Shown here piece after piece: positions 37,037 through 49,015 of a DNA stretch of 64,000 bases (position 1 is the stretch's first letter; every line of letters begins with the position of its first letter). This DNA is from RI-153 sp041391225. GTDB taxonomy: Bacteria; Chloroflexota; Anaerolineae; Caldilineales; Caldilineaceae. The notes under the pieces are model-generated. The model searched no databases. It worked only from the letters and a program-made list of their open reading frames with translations, and had not been told where the DNA came from. Where the stretch lies: contig JAWKOL010000026.1 of the NCBI GenBank assembly GCA_041391225.1, forward strand, positions 1 through 64,000, written 5' to 3'. Position numbers and translations under genes: made by a program.

Positions 37037-37064
37037 TTGAGCTTGGCGCGGCGACGTTTATAAT
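37037..37064 (+). promoter_or_regulatory. Strong sigma70-like promoter for the C39-peptidase unit
   Basis: TTGAGC (37037-37042), a 16-bp spacer and a perfect TATAAT (37059-37064) lie about 48 nt before the ATG at 37112. The rest of the gap 36834-37111 holds a run of GACGAAC/GACGAAAG words (about 36964-36995) that looks like one arm of a word hairpin. Confidence 0.65.
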
Positions 37065-37111
37065 GGGGCTGTCTGCGTGCGTTGATGAAAAAGTGAAAGC
37101 TGAGGACAGAT

Positions 37112-37486
37112 ATGGTCCAAGTGGTGCAGGAATTTTCAGTTCCAGATCGAACAAAACCGTTCAAAATCGAGGGGACAATCAGCGAAGAAATTGCCATTCC
37201 TCAGGAGACAGCACGCAGAAAAGCCAATGCATTTCTGGCTGGGAATGTCGCCATGATGGTTGCCGCTGGGGAACCGCGGCTCGTCCTGGGTGAAACGATA
37301 CGATGGCAGATTCCGGCTGTTTTACGTTTACCGGACAAGGGAGAAGTCGGCAACGTCGGCATTATCTACGTTGACGCACAGACCGGCGAAGTTGCAGGGC
37401 TGAGCGACACAGAGATTCATCAAATGCAGGAGCTCGCCCATGCCATTGCTGCCCATTACACATCAACCGCAACGTCGGCAAGCTGA
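37112..37486 (+). CDS. Small hypothetical protein, partner of a C39-like peptidase
   Basis: The 124-aa protein has no signal peptide and no membrane segment. It ends with a recognisable block, VGIIYVDAQTGEVAGLSDTE followed by IHQMQELAHAIAAHY. I recall this Y-D-A-x-TG-E-V pattern in short proteins encoded beside papain-like peptidases, but cannot name the family. The gene overlaps the start of the peptidase gene by 47 nt in a different frame, so translation of the two is probably linked. It sits right behind a TATAAT promoter. It could be a substrate, chaperone or inhibitor of the peptidase. This is inference from the arrangement alone. Confidence 0.65.
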   Translation: MVQVVQEFSVPDRTKPFKIEGTISEEIAIPQETARRKANAFLAGNVAMMVAAGEPRLVLGETIRWQIPAVLRLPDKGEVGNVGIIYVDAQTGEVAGLSDTEIHQMQELAHAIAAHYTSTATSAS

Positions 37487-37893
37487 TTGTCTTGCCGCCT
37501 GCGCAAAAATGCTCCTTGATTACCACGGCATCGACACCAGCTACGAACAACTCACCAAGGTTCTGAAGATTGGCGATGCAGGCGCTCCATTTCGCAATCT
37601 CTTGGCGTTGAGGTCAGACTCGCTACACGTCACGATTCAGCAGGGAAGTACAGAGCACCTTGCGCAGACATATCAATGATCTGTCTCCAGCAATTGTGTT
37701 TCTATTGACAGAAGCACCATACTGGCCGTTTTCCACAAATCACGCAACAGTTGTCAGCGGATTTGAACGCACTCGCATCATGCTCAACGATCCAATGTTC
37801 GCTCAAGCACCGCTCGTTGTACCAATTGACGAATTCGAGCTTGCCTGGCTGAATATGGACGAATACTACGCGCTGATCCATCCCGTCAAATAA
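37440..37893 (+). CDS. C39/papain-like cysteine peptidase, one frameshift
   Basis: AGGAG lies 7 nt before the ATG at 37440. The N-terminal half carries QRRQADCLAACAKMLLDYHG with the catalytic Cys in the DCLAAC context of C39-like peptidases. One base is lost or gained near 37655, where QGSTEHL passes to RRHINDLSPAIVFLL. The C-terminal half carries SPAIVFLLTEAPYWPF, the catalytic His in TNHATVVSGFERT and an Asp in IMLNDPMFAQAP. The product of about 150 aa is a lone peptidase domain without transporter parts. It has the order Cys, His, Asp as in bacteriocin-processing C39 domains, but no ABC transporter or precursor peptide is nearby. Function is unknown. Confidence 0.75.
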
Positions 37894-37922
37894 CCCACCC
37901 CACCACCTAGAAAGACAACCCC

Positions 37923-38984
37923 ATGCAGCCCATCAAATTCGCCCTGATCGGGGCGGGCAACATTGCCAAGATCTACCTCGACGCATTTTCCAAGATCGCC
38001 GATGCCCAGGTGACGGTGATCTGCAACCGCACCGAGTCCACAGGACGGCCACTGGCCGCCCAAGCCAATGCGGTGTGGACAGCCGACTTTGCCGACGCCG
38101 TCACCCGCGAGGACGTGGACGCCGTGGTCATCGCCACGCCCAGCGGCACACACGCCGAGATCGCCATTGCCGCGGCGCAGGCGGGCAAGCACCTGCTCGT
38201 GGAAAAGCCCATCGACATCACCCTGCCCCGCGTCGACTCGATCATCGCCGCCGCCGAGGACGCAGGCGTGATCCTGGCCTGTGTCTTTCCGCTGCGCTTT
38301 GCCGCCGGGGTTGCCAAGGTAAAGGAAGCGGTGGACACCGGACGCCTCGGACGCATCACCCTGGCCGATTGCTACGTGAAGTGGTTCCGCCCCCAAAGTT
38401 ACTACGATGGCAACTGGCGCGGCACCTGGGAACTAGACGGCGGCGGCGCGTTGATGAACCAGTCGATCCACAATATCGACCTGCTCCAATACCTGGCCGG
38501 GCCGGTGAAGAACGTCTTCGGGCGCACGGCCACGCTGGCCCACGAAATGGAGACGGAAGACACCGCAAGCGCGGTCCTCACCTTCGAGAACGGCGCGCTG
38601 GGCGTGATCCAGGGGCCACGAGCTGCTGGCCCGGCGATCCGGCCCGCGCCGAACTTCACGGCGACCGGCGTCATCGTCATCGAAGAAGGCCAGATCGCCA
38701 AGTGGGATCTACAAGACACGTCCGACGAAGAGAAACAGGCCATGCTCACCCTCGAAAAACAGGACGGCAGTGGCGCCGCCGATCCAATGGCCATCGGCTC
38801 AGAGAAACACCGCCGCCAGATCGTGGACCTCATCGACGCCATCCGCAACGGACGCCCACCTGCCATCCAGGGCGCAGAAGCGCGGCGATCCGTCGAGATC
38901 ATCCGCGCATTACTTACACGTCCGCGCGAGAAGGCAGGATGGTTGAGATTGAATGACGGATACCTACCGCCGAATCGACGGTAG
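37923..38984 (+). CDS. Gfo/Idh/MocA-family oxidoreductase (second copy)
   Basis: The protein has 353 aa. The Rossmann start is FALIGAGNIAKIYLDAF, and the EKP motif is HLLVEKPIDITLPRVD near residue 97. The substrate domain has WELDGGGALMNQSIHNIDLL, with the His-x-x-x-Asp pair (SIHNIDLLQ) expected in this family. It is not closely similar to the Gfo/Idh/MocA protein at 5.9-6.9 kb. It likely oxidises a sugar or sugar derivative with NAD(P). It follows the peptidase unit by 29 nt and could be co-transcribed. The 3' end overlaps the convergent giant gene by up to 71 nt, depending on where that gene really ends. Confidence 0.9.
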   Translation: MQPIKFALIGAGNIAKIYLDAFSKIADAQVTVICNRTESTGRPLAAQANAVWTADFADAVTREDVDAVVIATPSGTHAEIAIAAAQAGKHLLVEKPIDITLPRVDSIIAAAEDAGVILACVFPLRFAAGVAKVKEAVDTGRLGRITLADCYVKWFRPQSYYDGNWRGTWELDGGGALMNQSIHNIDLLQYLAGPVKNVFGRTATLAHEMETEDTASAVLTFENGALGVIQGPRAAGPAIRPAPNFTATGVIVIEEGQIAKWDLQDTSDEEKQAMLTLEKQDGSGAADPMAIGSEKHRRQIVDLIDAIRNGRPPAIQGAEARRSVEIIRALLTRPREKAGWLRLNDGYLPPNRR

Positions 38985-39533
38985 CCACAACGAATAGTCT
39001 CGTTGCACCGGCGCCCGGATCAACGATGACGCCGTTGGCGAGACCGTCTGCGTCACCGCGCCCGCCGTCCACGAAGACCAGCGTGATCGCGTGCGCCCCG
39101 ATGACCGCTCGTGCTGCCGTCGTAGGCGAAGTCGTACCAACCGGCGGCCTCGCTGAATTTCCAGTAGCCGTTGATCTGCGTGTCACCGTGCAGATAGAGC
39201 GTCGCGCTGACAGTGCCGCCCGATGGCACGTTCTGCACCTGGAAGCTGATCTGTCCCGCGGCAAGGTGACGTCCACAGGAAGCGAGACAGGTTCACTACT
39301 GGCGACCTGCGCCAATGTCAGGTTGTCTGCCACGGCCAGCGTGAAGTAGCCGTCGCCGACGGCGCTGGTGAAGGAGGCTACATTCGCCTGCATAGCGTCC
39401 GGGATGCCGTCGCCGTTGCCGTCACCGAAGCCGCTGCCGCCCAGGCTGGGTACGGCGGATTCCACCGCGCCCGGCACGCCATCGCCGTCGGATTCCGGCG
39501 TCGCGGTCACCGTTGCGGTGGGCGTAGCCGTCG

Positions 39534-39870
39534 GTGGGATCGGCGTGCTCGTCGCCGTGGGCGTGCTTGTCGGTGGGATTGGCGTGCTCGTCGCCGTGGA
39601 TGTGTTCGTCGGTGGGACCGGCGTGCTCGTTGCCGTGGACGTGCTCGTGGGTGGGAGCGGCGTGCTCGTCGCCGTGGATGTGTTCGTCGGCGGATTGGCG
39701 TGCTCGTCGCCGTGGGTGTACTCGTCGGTGGGATTGGCGTGCTCGTCGCCGTGGGTGTCTCGTCGGCGTGGATTGGCGTGCTCGTCGCCGTGGATGTGTT
39801 CGTCGGCGGATTGGCGTGCTCGTCGCCGTGGGCGTACTCGTCGATGTCGGTGTTGCCGTTGGGTTCAGAG
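39534..39870 (-). repeat. PTSTPTATSTP-type linker repeat
   Basis: On the gene strand a 48-nt class of repeat encodes units such as PTNTPTATSTPIPPTSTP in changing frames. These extended Pro/Thr linkers commonly hold an extracellular domain away from the surface. Confidence 0.7.
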
Positions 39871-42659
39871 TGAACGTGGCCGTGACATTCTTCGCCGCCG
39901 TCACGGTGACCACGCAGTCGCCCGTGCCCGTGCAGTCCCTGCTCCAACCACCAAAGGTCGAGCCGGCGTCGGCCGTCGCCGTCATCGTGACCACGGAGCC
40001 ATAGTTGAAGTCGGTATCACAAATACTGCCGCAGTCGATGCCCGCGGCGTGCTGCTCACTGCGCCCGAACCATTGCTATCCTTGGCCACGGTCAGGGTGT
40101 ACTGATTCAGGTCGAAGGTGGCGGTTATGGATTTGGCGCCGTCCATGGTCACGGTCAGTGGATTGGTGGCGCCGGCCGCATCCCCCACCCAGCCGACGAA
40201 GCTCGAACCGGTACTCGCAGTCGCAGGTGATCGTCACCACCGTGCTGCTGGTGTAGACAGCCCCTGCCGTGACGGTGCCGCTGCCAACGCCGCCGGTGGC
40301 TGTGGTCAGGGCGTAGAAGGTGTAGTTTTGCAGCGCGAAGGTGATGGGAGCGGTCGGATACTCAGCGACGGCGGTGACTTCATAATCGCCCCAGTCACCG
40401 TTGGCCGTAGTCGTCACTTCGGCTATCCCGTCTACATCCGTGGTGGCGGTGACGATGGCAGGGGTGATGCCCGCGCCACTGCTCGGCCCGGTGAAGGTGA
40501 TGACCGCGCCGATGATGGGGCGGGGCTGTTCAACCGTGGACAGGGTGATCGACAGGGGTGACGTAAACGCCTGGTCAACTTGCGTGATCTGATTGTCGCC
40601 GCCGCCCAGGGTCAACACCGGTGTGTAGGTGGGACAACCCACCGGGGCAGTGGTCAAGAAGCCGCTCACGTCAATACTGCTCAACGTGTTGACCGAATCG
40701 CCGTGTCCGGAGGCCGCGCCGCTCGGCCCATCTTTCGCTCCCCACCAATTACCGGTGACGGTCATCGCCGGTCCACCGTTTTCATAGAAGACAGCTGTAT
40801 CGCTGTTGAAGACAATGCAGCTATTGGTAACAGTGATGGCATCCGTGAAGTCGTTCTGATAGAAGGCGCCACCTGTGTTGGCCTGATTGGACAGAATTCT
40901 GGCTCCATCCAGGGTCAGCCGACCATCACCCACATAGACCCCACCGCCTTGATTGCCGGCTTGATTGTAGGCCAGGGTGATGACCCCAGTCTGGGTGACA
41001 ACGGCGCTGCTATTGCCCAGTGCAAGGCCACCGCCGTCGCCAATTGTGACGCTGTTGCTGACAATCTGGGTGTCGTGCAGGGTCAAGATCTTGTCGGTGT
41101 GGATGCCGCCGCCGCTGGTACCGGCCTGGTTTCGCTGCACGATGGTGTCGGTAACGAACATGGTGCTGCGGACATCGTTATAGATACCGCCGCCGCGACC
41201 ATCCGCCTGATTGCTGGTGAAGGTGCTGTTGACAATCTGGGTCAAACCGTCGTCGTTGTTGATGATCCAGACTGCGCCGCCATTGCCGCCGGCGTAGTTG
41301 TGACTGAATACGCTATCGGTGATGAGCGTTTGCACGGAGTCGTTGCTGACATACGCCCCCCCATTTGCCCCGCGATTGTAGCCGAATTCGCTCCCCTCAA
41401 TGGTCATGGTGCCGCTATTTTGATGCCAGATACCACCGCCATGGCTCACGGCTGTGTTGCTCATGATTGTTGAATTGCGCACGGTCGTGTCGGCATCTCG
41501 ATTGAAGATGCCCCCACCTGTGCCAGTAGTTGCGCTGTTGCTATAAACCGTGGTCTCGTCCAGTAACACCTGGGCATTCCCGCCGATAACGTACATCCCC
41601 CCGCCCAGTGTAGCGCGGTTGCCGCTGAAGGTGCTGAGGGTGCTGGTGAAGATAGCGCCATCGGCGACATAAAGGCCGCCACCTTCCTGCGGTCGCAGTG
41701 TTGCTCAAGGTCTGGCCGCCATAGATGGTGGCGTGGCATCGCCCGCCAGATAGCCCGCCCCACCCCGCCGCCGCTGGCATTTTCGCTGAGGGTGGTGTTG
41801 GTCATCACTGCGGTTTGATTGAGGCAGAAGCCACCGCCTTTGCCCAGGGCGGTGTTGCTATAGAGGGTCGTGTTGCTGATCACCGTACCCTGGCTATTTA
41901 TTGAACCAGCATAGAAGCCGCCGCCATTCGACGCCGCCTGATTGTGTTGCAGGGTGCTGTTTAGCAGGGTCAACGCTCCGGCCTGGTTGCTGATGGCCCC
42001 GCCCGTGGTAGTGACGGCCTGATTGTATTGCAGGGTCGTGTTGACAATCATCACCTCGGCTGTGAGAACTCCACACCGCCGCCGGATCGAGCCGAGTTTC
42101 CGCTGATAAGGCTGTCGCTGATATTGAGGGTGTTGAAATCTTGATAGATCCCGCCGCCGCCATCGGTGGCACTATTGCTGAGAATTTGGCTACTGTTGAT
42201 GGCCAGCGCAGTGTCGCTGCTGTATATCCCGCCGCCAAAGCTGGTCGAAGCCCCATTCTGAATGGTCAATCCCGCCAGCGTAACCGCAGACCCGCCGGCA
42301 ATATTGACGACGCCCACCATTTTGGGCATCCAGCACGGTGGGGTTGGCCACAGGATCAGGCGTGGCCAGCCAGTTGGTGGTGGTGTAGCCCCCTTGCAGG
42401 GTCAGGTTTTGGCTGATGTAGGCGGTCTGGCTGATGCCCGCTGTCTGCACCACGCCTGTGCATGTTCCGGCGATCTTGAGTGTGTCGCCGGGGCTGGCTC
42501 CGTTGATCGCCACCTGCACCGCGGAAGCGTCCGCGCTGGCGTAGTCGGTTGTACCGCTGTTGTTAACGCTGACAAAACAGCTTGCCGCTGCCAACGTGTC
42601 AAAGGTAGCTGTGACCAGTTTCGTCTCGGTCATCGTCAAAGTGATGCTCGTGTCGGTCG

Positions 42660-43470
42660 TCGGCTGCTCACCCGTCCAACCGGTGAAGGTGAAGCCGGTG
42701 TTCTGGCGTGGCCGTCAGGGCAATGACCGTGCCGTATTCGAGGGTTTCGCTGCAATCCACGCCGCAATCAATCCCCGCCGAGCTGCTGACTGCCCCCTGA
42801 CCGTTCCCAGGCGGTAAGGGCATACTGGTTCAGTGAAGGTGGCCGTGACCGCTTTCGCCTCGGTCATGGTGACGGTACAAGCGCCAGTCCCCGCGGCTCC
42901 TCAACCCGCAAGGTGGGCGTGTCTGGCGTGGCCGTCAGGGTAATGACCGTGCCGTAGTCGAGGTTTCGCTGCAATCCACGCCGCAATCAATCCCCGCCGG
43001 GCTGCTGCTGACTGCCCCTGACCGTTCCCACCTTTGGCAACGGAAAGGGTACTGGTTCAGGGTGAAGGTGGCCGTGACCGCTTTCGCCTCGGTCATGGTG
43101 ACGGTACAGCCGGTCCCCGCGCGGGCTCCACTCCAACCCGCAAAGGTGGAGCCGGTGTCTGGCGTGGCCGTCAGGGTAATGACCGTGCCGTATTCGAGGG
43201 TTTCGCTGCAATCCACGCCGCAATCAATCCCCGCAGGCTGCTGACTGCCCCTGACCGTTCCCAGCTTTGGCAACGGTAAGGGCATACTGATTCAGGGTGA
43301 AGGTGGCCGTGACTTTCGCCTCGGTCATGGTGACGGTACAAGTGTTGGTCTCCGCAGGCTCCACTCCAACCCGCAAAGGTGGAGCCGGTGTCTGGCGTGG
43401 CCGTCAGGGTAATGACCGTGCTTTCAGGGAAGCCGGCCGAGCAGGCTGTGCCGCAATCAATCCCGGCGGG
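42660..43470 (-). repeat. InlB-like B-repeat array (four copies)
   Basis: The units read SSSPAGIDCGVDCSE, YGTVITLTATPDTGSTFAGW, then TVTMTEAKAVTATFTLNQY, at a spacing of about 220-235 bp. Each has a conserved Cys pair (DCG-x-DC). The DNA copies are almost identical, so a collapsed or mis-stitched assembly here is possible. Confidence 0.75.
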
Positions 43471-44989
43471 ATCGCTGTTCACCGCGCCACTGCTTGTGCC
43501 GGATAGGGTCACGGACAGGGTCTGCTGCACTGCTTCAAAGGCACCCATATCGCAACCGGTGACCTGGGGACGGGCCGTCCCCCGCTGGTCGGAGCTGACA
43601 GTGCAGCTCCCGGCGGGGATGGCATCCAACGCCGGACTGCCTTGAGCAGCGATGTGGCGTCCGTCCGCCGTTATCGGCCAGCGGGCCGAGCAGGGCAGGG
43701 GTGTCGGTGATATCGGTGGTGGCAGTCAGGTGCAGGTGTCCGCCGTCTTCCAGGTTGTAGCCCCCGAAGTCAGCGTTCCGCCGTTCGTAAAGGCACAGTT
43801 TGACCCGCTGTTGGCAACGATTGTATCGCTGAGCACCAGGGTGCCGCCGCTGATGAGCAGAGGACCATTGTTACTACCGTTATTGGCAACCGTCGCGCGA
43901 CCAGGGTAGTGGTCAACCCATAACTCTGGAAAATTGCGCTGCCGCCGCTGTTGGCCGTATTGCTGCTGAGGGTACTGTTGATGACATCAGCCACACCGCC
44001 AGACCCATTATATATTGCGCCGCCCAAATTCGTGGCTGAATTACGATAGATGGCGCTGTGGTCAATCGTCACCGTATCGGCCAGGTTATGAATGCCCCCG
44101 CCACTTCCCGTCGAGTTGTTATAAGCAACGACACTATCCATCAAGGTGGTATTCGTGTTATGCCCGGCAGCTATCCCGCCGCCGCCGGCTGCCGTATTGC
44201 TCAGCACCTGAGAGGCAATCAGGGTAAAGACGGTGTTGCCCTGCCCGTTCAGCGTCGCCCCGGTAGCCGGCTGTATTGCTGATCAGGGTGCTGTGGGTCA
44301 CGGTCACCCAGCTGCTGTCGTGTAGAGTCCGCCGCCATTATAGGCATGGTTGTTGTAAACAACAGCATGGTCGAAATCCAGACGCCCGCCGTTGCGAAGG
44401 TAAATGGCGCCGCCATCGGTAGTTCCCGCCCCGCCCACCAGGCCATTGCCACCGGTCAGGTTGAGGCCAGCCAGAGTGACCGGGCTGGTGGTATTGGCGT
44501 AAACCACCCGTCCGCTATCCTGGGCATCCAATGTCGTGGGATACGCCACCGGATCGGGGGTTGCCAGCCAGTTGGTTGTGGTATAGCCGCCCTGCAGGGT
44601 CAGGCCCCTGTCGATGTAGACGGTCTGCGTATAGGTGGCAATGGTCTGCACCCCGGACAGGTACCGGCGATCTTGAGCGTGTCGCCGGGATTTGGCCGCG
44701 TTAGCGGCCGTTTGCACCGCCAGTGCATCCGCGCTGGCATAGTTGGTTACACCGCTGTCGTTGACGCTCACCCAGCTTCAGTTCATCCCCACGGCAAGTG
44801 TCAAAAGTGGCGGTGATGCTTTTGTGGTTGTCCATCGTCACGGTGATTGGGCTGGTCGAGCCGTTGGCGTCACCCGTCCAGCCCACGAAGGTTGAACCGA
44901 GCCACGGCGTGGCCGTTCAGGGTGATGACCGTGCCATAAGCGTAGCTGCTTTGGTTGGGGTCGAGGGACACTGCCACTGCCTGTGCCAC

Positions 44990-46060
44990 TTTACGTCACA
45001 TTGAGGGTGCAGAGATGGTCATTGCGATAGATTTGGGCGACGCGACCAGACCCATTACTACCCGTCAGCAGAATGTCCAGATCGCCATCATTGTCATAGT
45101 CACCCCAGGCCACATCGCCAAAATCAGCCCCGATCAAGCCAGCATTGATATCGGTAACAGTGCCATCATTGCGGTAAACCTGCGTGACTGGCCCCGAACT
45201 GTCATTGCCACTGAGCAGAATGTCCAAGTCGCCATCGCCATCGTAATCGCCCCAAGCGGCGGCGCTCACGCGGATATCGGTCAGACCGGCCGTCACATCG
45301 CTGAAAGTGCCGCCAATATTGCGATAGACGCACAACCCGGACGACAAGGTCCAGCCAGTTAGCAGAATGTCCAGATCGCCATCATTGTCGTAGTCACCCC
45401 AGGCGGCGGTTCCCCGGCGGCTCAGCCGCCGGCATTGATATTGGTGAAAACGCCATCATCATTGCGATAGATTTGGGTCACAAATCCGACGCCGCCCGGA
45501 CAGCAGAATATCCAGGTCGCCATCCTTGTCGTAATCGCCCCAGGCAACCACGCTGTAAGACTGTACCCGTTAAACCGGCATTGATATCGGTGAAACTCCC
45601 GTTACCATTGCGGTAAACTTGCGTGGCTGGCCCCGAATTGCCATCTCCACTGAGCAGAATATCCAGGTCGCCATCATTGTCGTAGTCGCCCCAGGCCGCG
45701 CCGCTAACGGAAACGCTGTCCAGGTTGGCAGTCACACTGGTGAAGCTCCCATTATTGTTACGGTAAATCAGGGCATCATTCCCCGCACCGAGCGCCACTG
45801 AGCAGAATATCCAGGTCGCCATCATTGTCGTAATCGCCCCAGTCGGCGCTTCCGCCTTCAAAACCGGGCAAACTGATCCCCGTATTGACAAAACTGCCAG
45901 ATTCGTTGCGATAGATTTGGGTGGTGCGTGTCGCTTCCCGTTGAACCGGACAGCAGAATATCCAGGTCGCCGTCCTTGTCGTAATCGCCCCAGGCGACCG
46001 CGCTGGCATCCACAGCCGGAAGATTCGATCGATTGCGGTAAATGCTGCGGTACAAGCCTG
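44990..46060 (-). repeat. VCBS/FG-GAP calcium-binding repeats
   Basis: About seven copies of WGDYDNDGDLDILLSG followed by TQVYRNxxGSFTDINAGL. The D-x-D-x-D-G-D pattern is a calcium-binding loop of integrin-like beta-propellers. Frames change between copies. Confidence 0.8.
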
Positions 46061-46399
46061 GGGAGCGGTGGCGGCCGCGGTGAACTGAATTTGCTCTGGC
46101 ACAGCCGGGCCGCCAGGCTGGCTTTGCACACCGGCGCTGACCGCCAGGCGCACCACTTCGCCGGGGAAGAATGGGGTTGTTGGCGTATTATTACGGTATT
46201 GCCGCTCGCGCCATAGTCCCAACTGTAGCCGCCCATGGTGCCGTAGAGGCCGATGGTCTGGCTGGAAACGGTGGCGGGGTTAACCGTCGCGCCAAAGCTC
46301 AGGCTGATGACCTGGCTGGCAGAGACATTGAGGGCTTGGTGGCTGGGGTCGGTCGTGGTCAGATTTAGGTCCGGCACAATCGTCAGGCTGACCTGGGCC

Positions 46400-49015
46400 G
46401 TATCGGTCAGCACCCCGTCGGAGAGGATGTAGGTAAAGCTATCACTGCCGTTGAAGCCCAGGGTAGGGGTGTAGACAAAGGCTCCGTTTGCGGCCAACGA
46501 AAGCGTGCCGTGACTGACATCCGTATGCAGAGATGCGGTGAGGGTATCGTTTTCGATATCGCTGTCCGCACCGTTGCCGGTATCATCGCTGATGACGTTG
46601 CCGGATTGGGTGGTATTTTCGTTGAGGGTGTAGCTGTCGTTAACCGCCATGGGCGCATCATTGACGCAACTGACATTGAGCGTGACAGTAGCCACATTGG
46701 AGGCGAGGAGGCCATCATCCGCATGATAGGTAAAGCTGTCTGTGCCACAGAAGTTCGGGGCGGAGGTATAGCAAGTGCCATCGTTGTTTGCAGTGGCAAC
46801 TTTCAGATCGCCAAGGCCGTTATCCAAATAGCTGATAACGGGTTGCCCATCTATCGCTGCGATCGAGGTGTACAACCTGCCATCTTCCAACCGCATCGAC
46901 GGTCTCAATCTGCCAACTGATGCCATCATAGCGGGCATATTTCAAATCGCCGCCGATCGTGTTGTCATAGAAATCATAGTAACTGATCGCGGGTTGACCA
47001 TTGATCTCCGCCACAGAGTTGTGCTCGCCCACATCCCCGGCTGAATCGACCACCTCAATCTGCCAACTGGTGCCATTATACCGGGCATATTTCAAATCGC
47101 CGTTACTGCCATCCCGGTAACTGATCGCGGGTTGACCCCCAATCTCAACCAGTGAGTGTCATAGCCGGTAAGTCCGGTCGTATCGAGCGTCTCAATCTGC
47201 TGGTGGCGCCATCATACCGGGCATATTTCAAATCCGCGTTGGTAGTATCCTGATAGCTGATAGCCGGTTGGCCTGCTATCTCGGCCAGTGAAGTCTCAGT
47301 GCCCACATTCCCCTAACCGTATCGACCGCCTCAATCTGCCAACTGGCACCATCATACCGGGCATATTTCAAATTGCCGTTGGTGGCATCATAGTAGCTGA
47401 TGGCGGGCTGCCCCCTGATCTCGGCCAGTGAGGTATGCAGACCCACATTCCCAGCCGCATCGACCACCTCAATTTGCCAATTGGCGCCATCATACCGGGC
47501 ATATTTCAAATGAAGTCTACCGCCATCCCGGTAGCTGATGGCGGGTTGCCCCCCGATCTCTGCCAGTGAGTTGTAGCGGTCCACATTCCCAGTCGTATCA
47601 ACCACCTCACTTTGCCAACTGGTGCCATCATACCAGGTATATTTTAAGTTGCTGTGATATCATAGTGACTGACAGCTGGTCGGCCGCCAATTGCCGCCAG
47701 TGAGGTGTACCAACCAACAGTCCCCACCGTATCGACTGCCTCAATTCGCCAGCCGGACGCCATCATCGTTAATGTACCATTGAGGGGTTGCTGTCGGTCA
47801 CGGCGGTAAGCACGTCAAGCTCCGGGTCACTGTCATTGGCCAATACCGGTGATCGGCAGGTGACGGCGAGGGTACTATCTTCGGTGAGGTATAGGCGTCG
47901 TTAACGGCCACGGGGGGATCATTGACGCAACTGACATTGAGGGTGACGGTGGCGACATTGGAGTCGAAGAGACCATCGTGCGCATGATAGGTGAAACTAT
48001 CTGTGCCACAAAAGTTCGGGTCGAGGGTATAGGTGAAGGTGCCATTATTGCCCAGGATGGCATATTTCAAATCGCCGTTGCTGGCATCATAGTAGCTGAT
48101 AGCGGTTGGCCAGCTGATCTCTGCCAGTGAGATGTCATAGCCGACATCCCCCACCGTATCGACCGCCTCAATCTGCCAAATGGCGCCATCATAGCGGGCA
48201 ACTTTCAAATTGCCGTTGCTGGCATCCCGGTAGCTGATCGCGTTGCCCCTGATCTTGCCAGTGAGGAATTCAGCCCTGCACATTCCCCGCCGCATCGACC
48301 GCCTCAATCTGCCAGGTAGTTCCATCATACCGGGCAACTTTCAAATTGCCGTTGCTGGCATCATAGTAGCTGATGGCGGGTTGCACCCCGATCTCTGCCA
48401 GTGAGGAATACACCCCCACATTTGCCGAATCGACCGCCTCAATCTGCCAACTGGTACCATCATAGCGGGCAACTTTCAAATTGCCGTTAGTGGCATCCCG
48501 GTAACTGATCGCGGGTTGGCCGTTGATCTCTGCCAGTGAAGTGTACTCACCCACATTCCCGGTCGTATCGACCGCCTCAATCTGCCAACTGGCACCATCA
48601 TACCGGGCATATTTCAAATTGCCGTTGGTGGCATCATAGTAGCTGATGGCGGGCTGCCCCCCGATCTCGGCCAGTGAGGTATGCAGACCCACATTCCCAG
48701 CCGCATCGACTACCTCAATTTGCCAATTGGCGCCATCATACCGGGCATATTTCAAATCGAAGTTACCGCCATCCCGGTAGCTGATGGCGGGTTGCCCCCC
48801 GATCTCTGCCAGTGAGGAATACAGCCCCACATTCCCTGCCGAATCGACCGCCTCAATCTGCCAACTGGTGCCATCATAGCGGGCATATTTCAAATCGGCG
48901 TTGGTGGCATCCCTGTAACTGATCGCGGGTTGGCCGCCGATCTTGGCAATTGAGGTGTCCCAGCCCACATTCCCGGCCGTATCAACCGCCTCAATTTGCC
49001 AGTTGGACACCATCG
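46400..49015 (-). repeat. 46-residue WQIE repeats in two blocks, each with a cadherin-like module
   Basis: About fourteen copies of a 138-bp unit read WQIEAVDSAGNVG, SLAEIGGQPAISYRD, LKYARYDG. They form blocks at about 48.06-49.02 kb and 46.80-47.78 kb. Each block ends in a near-identical DSFTYHADDGLLASNVATVT module with VNDAPMAVNDSYTLNE. This looks like an internal segmental duplication. The repeat resembles blades of a sialidase/BNR-like propeller, although I do not recognise an Asp-box. Confidence 0.75.
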
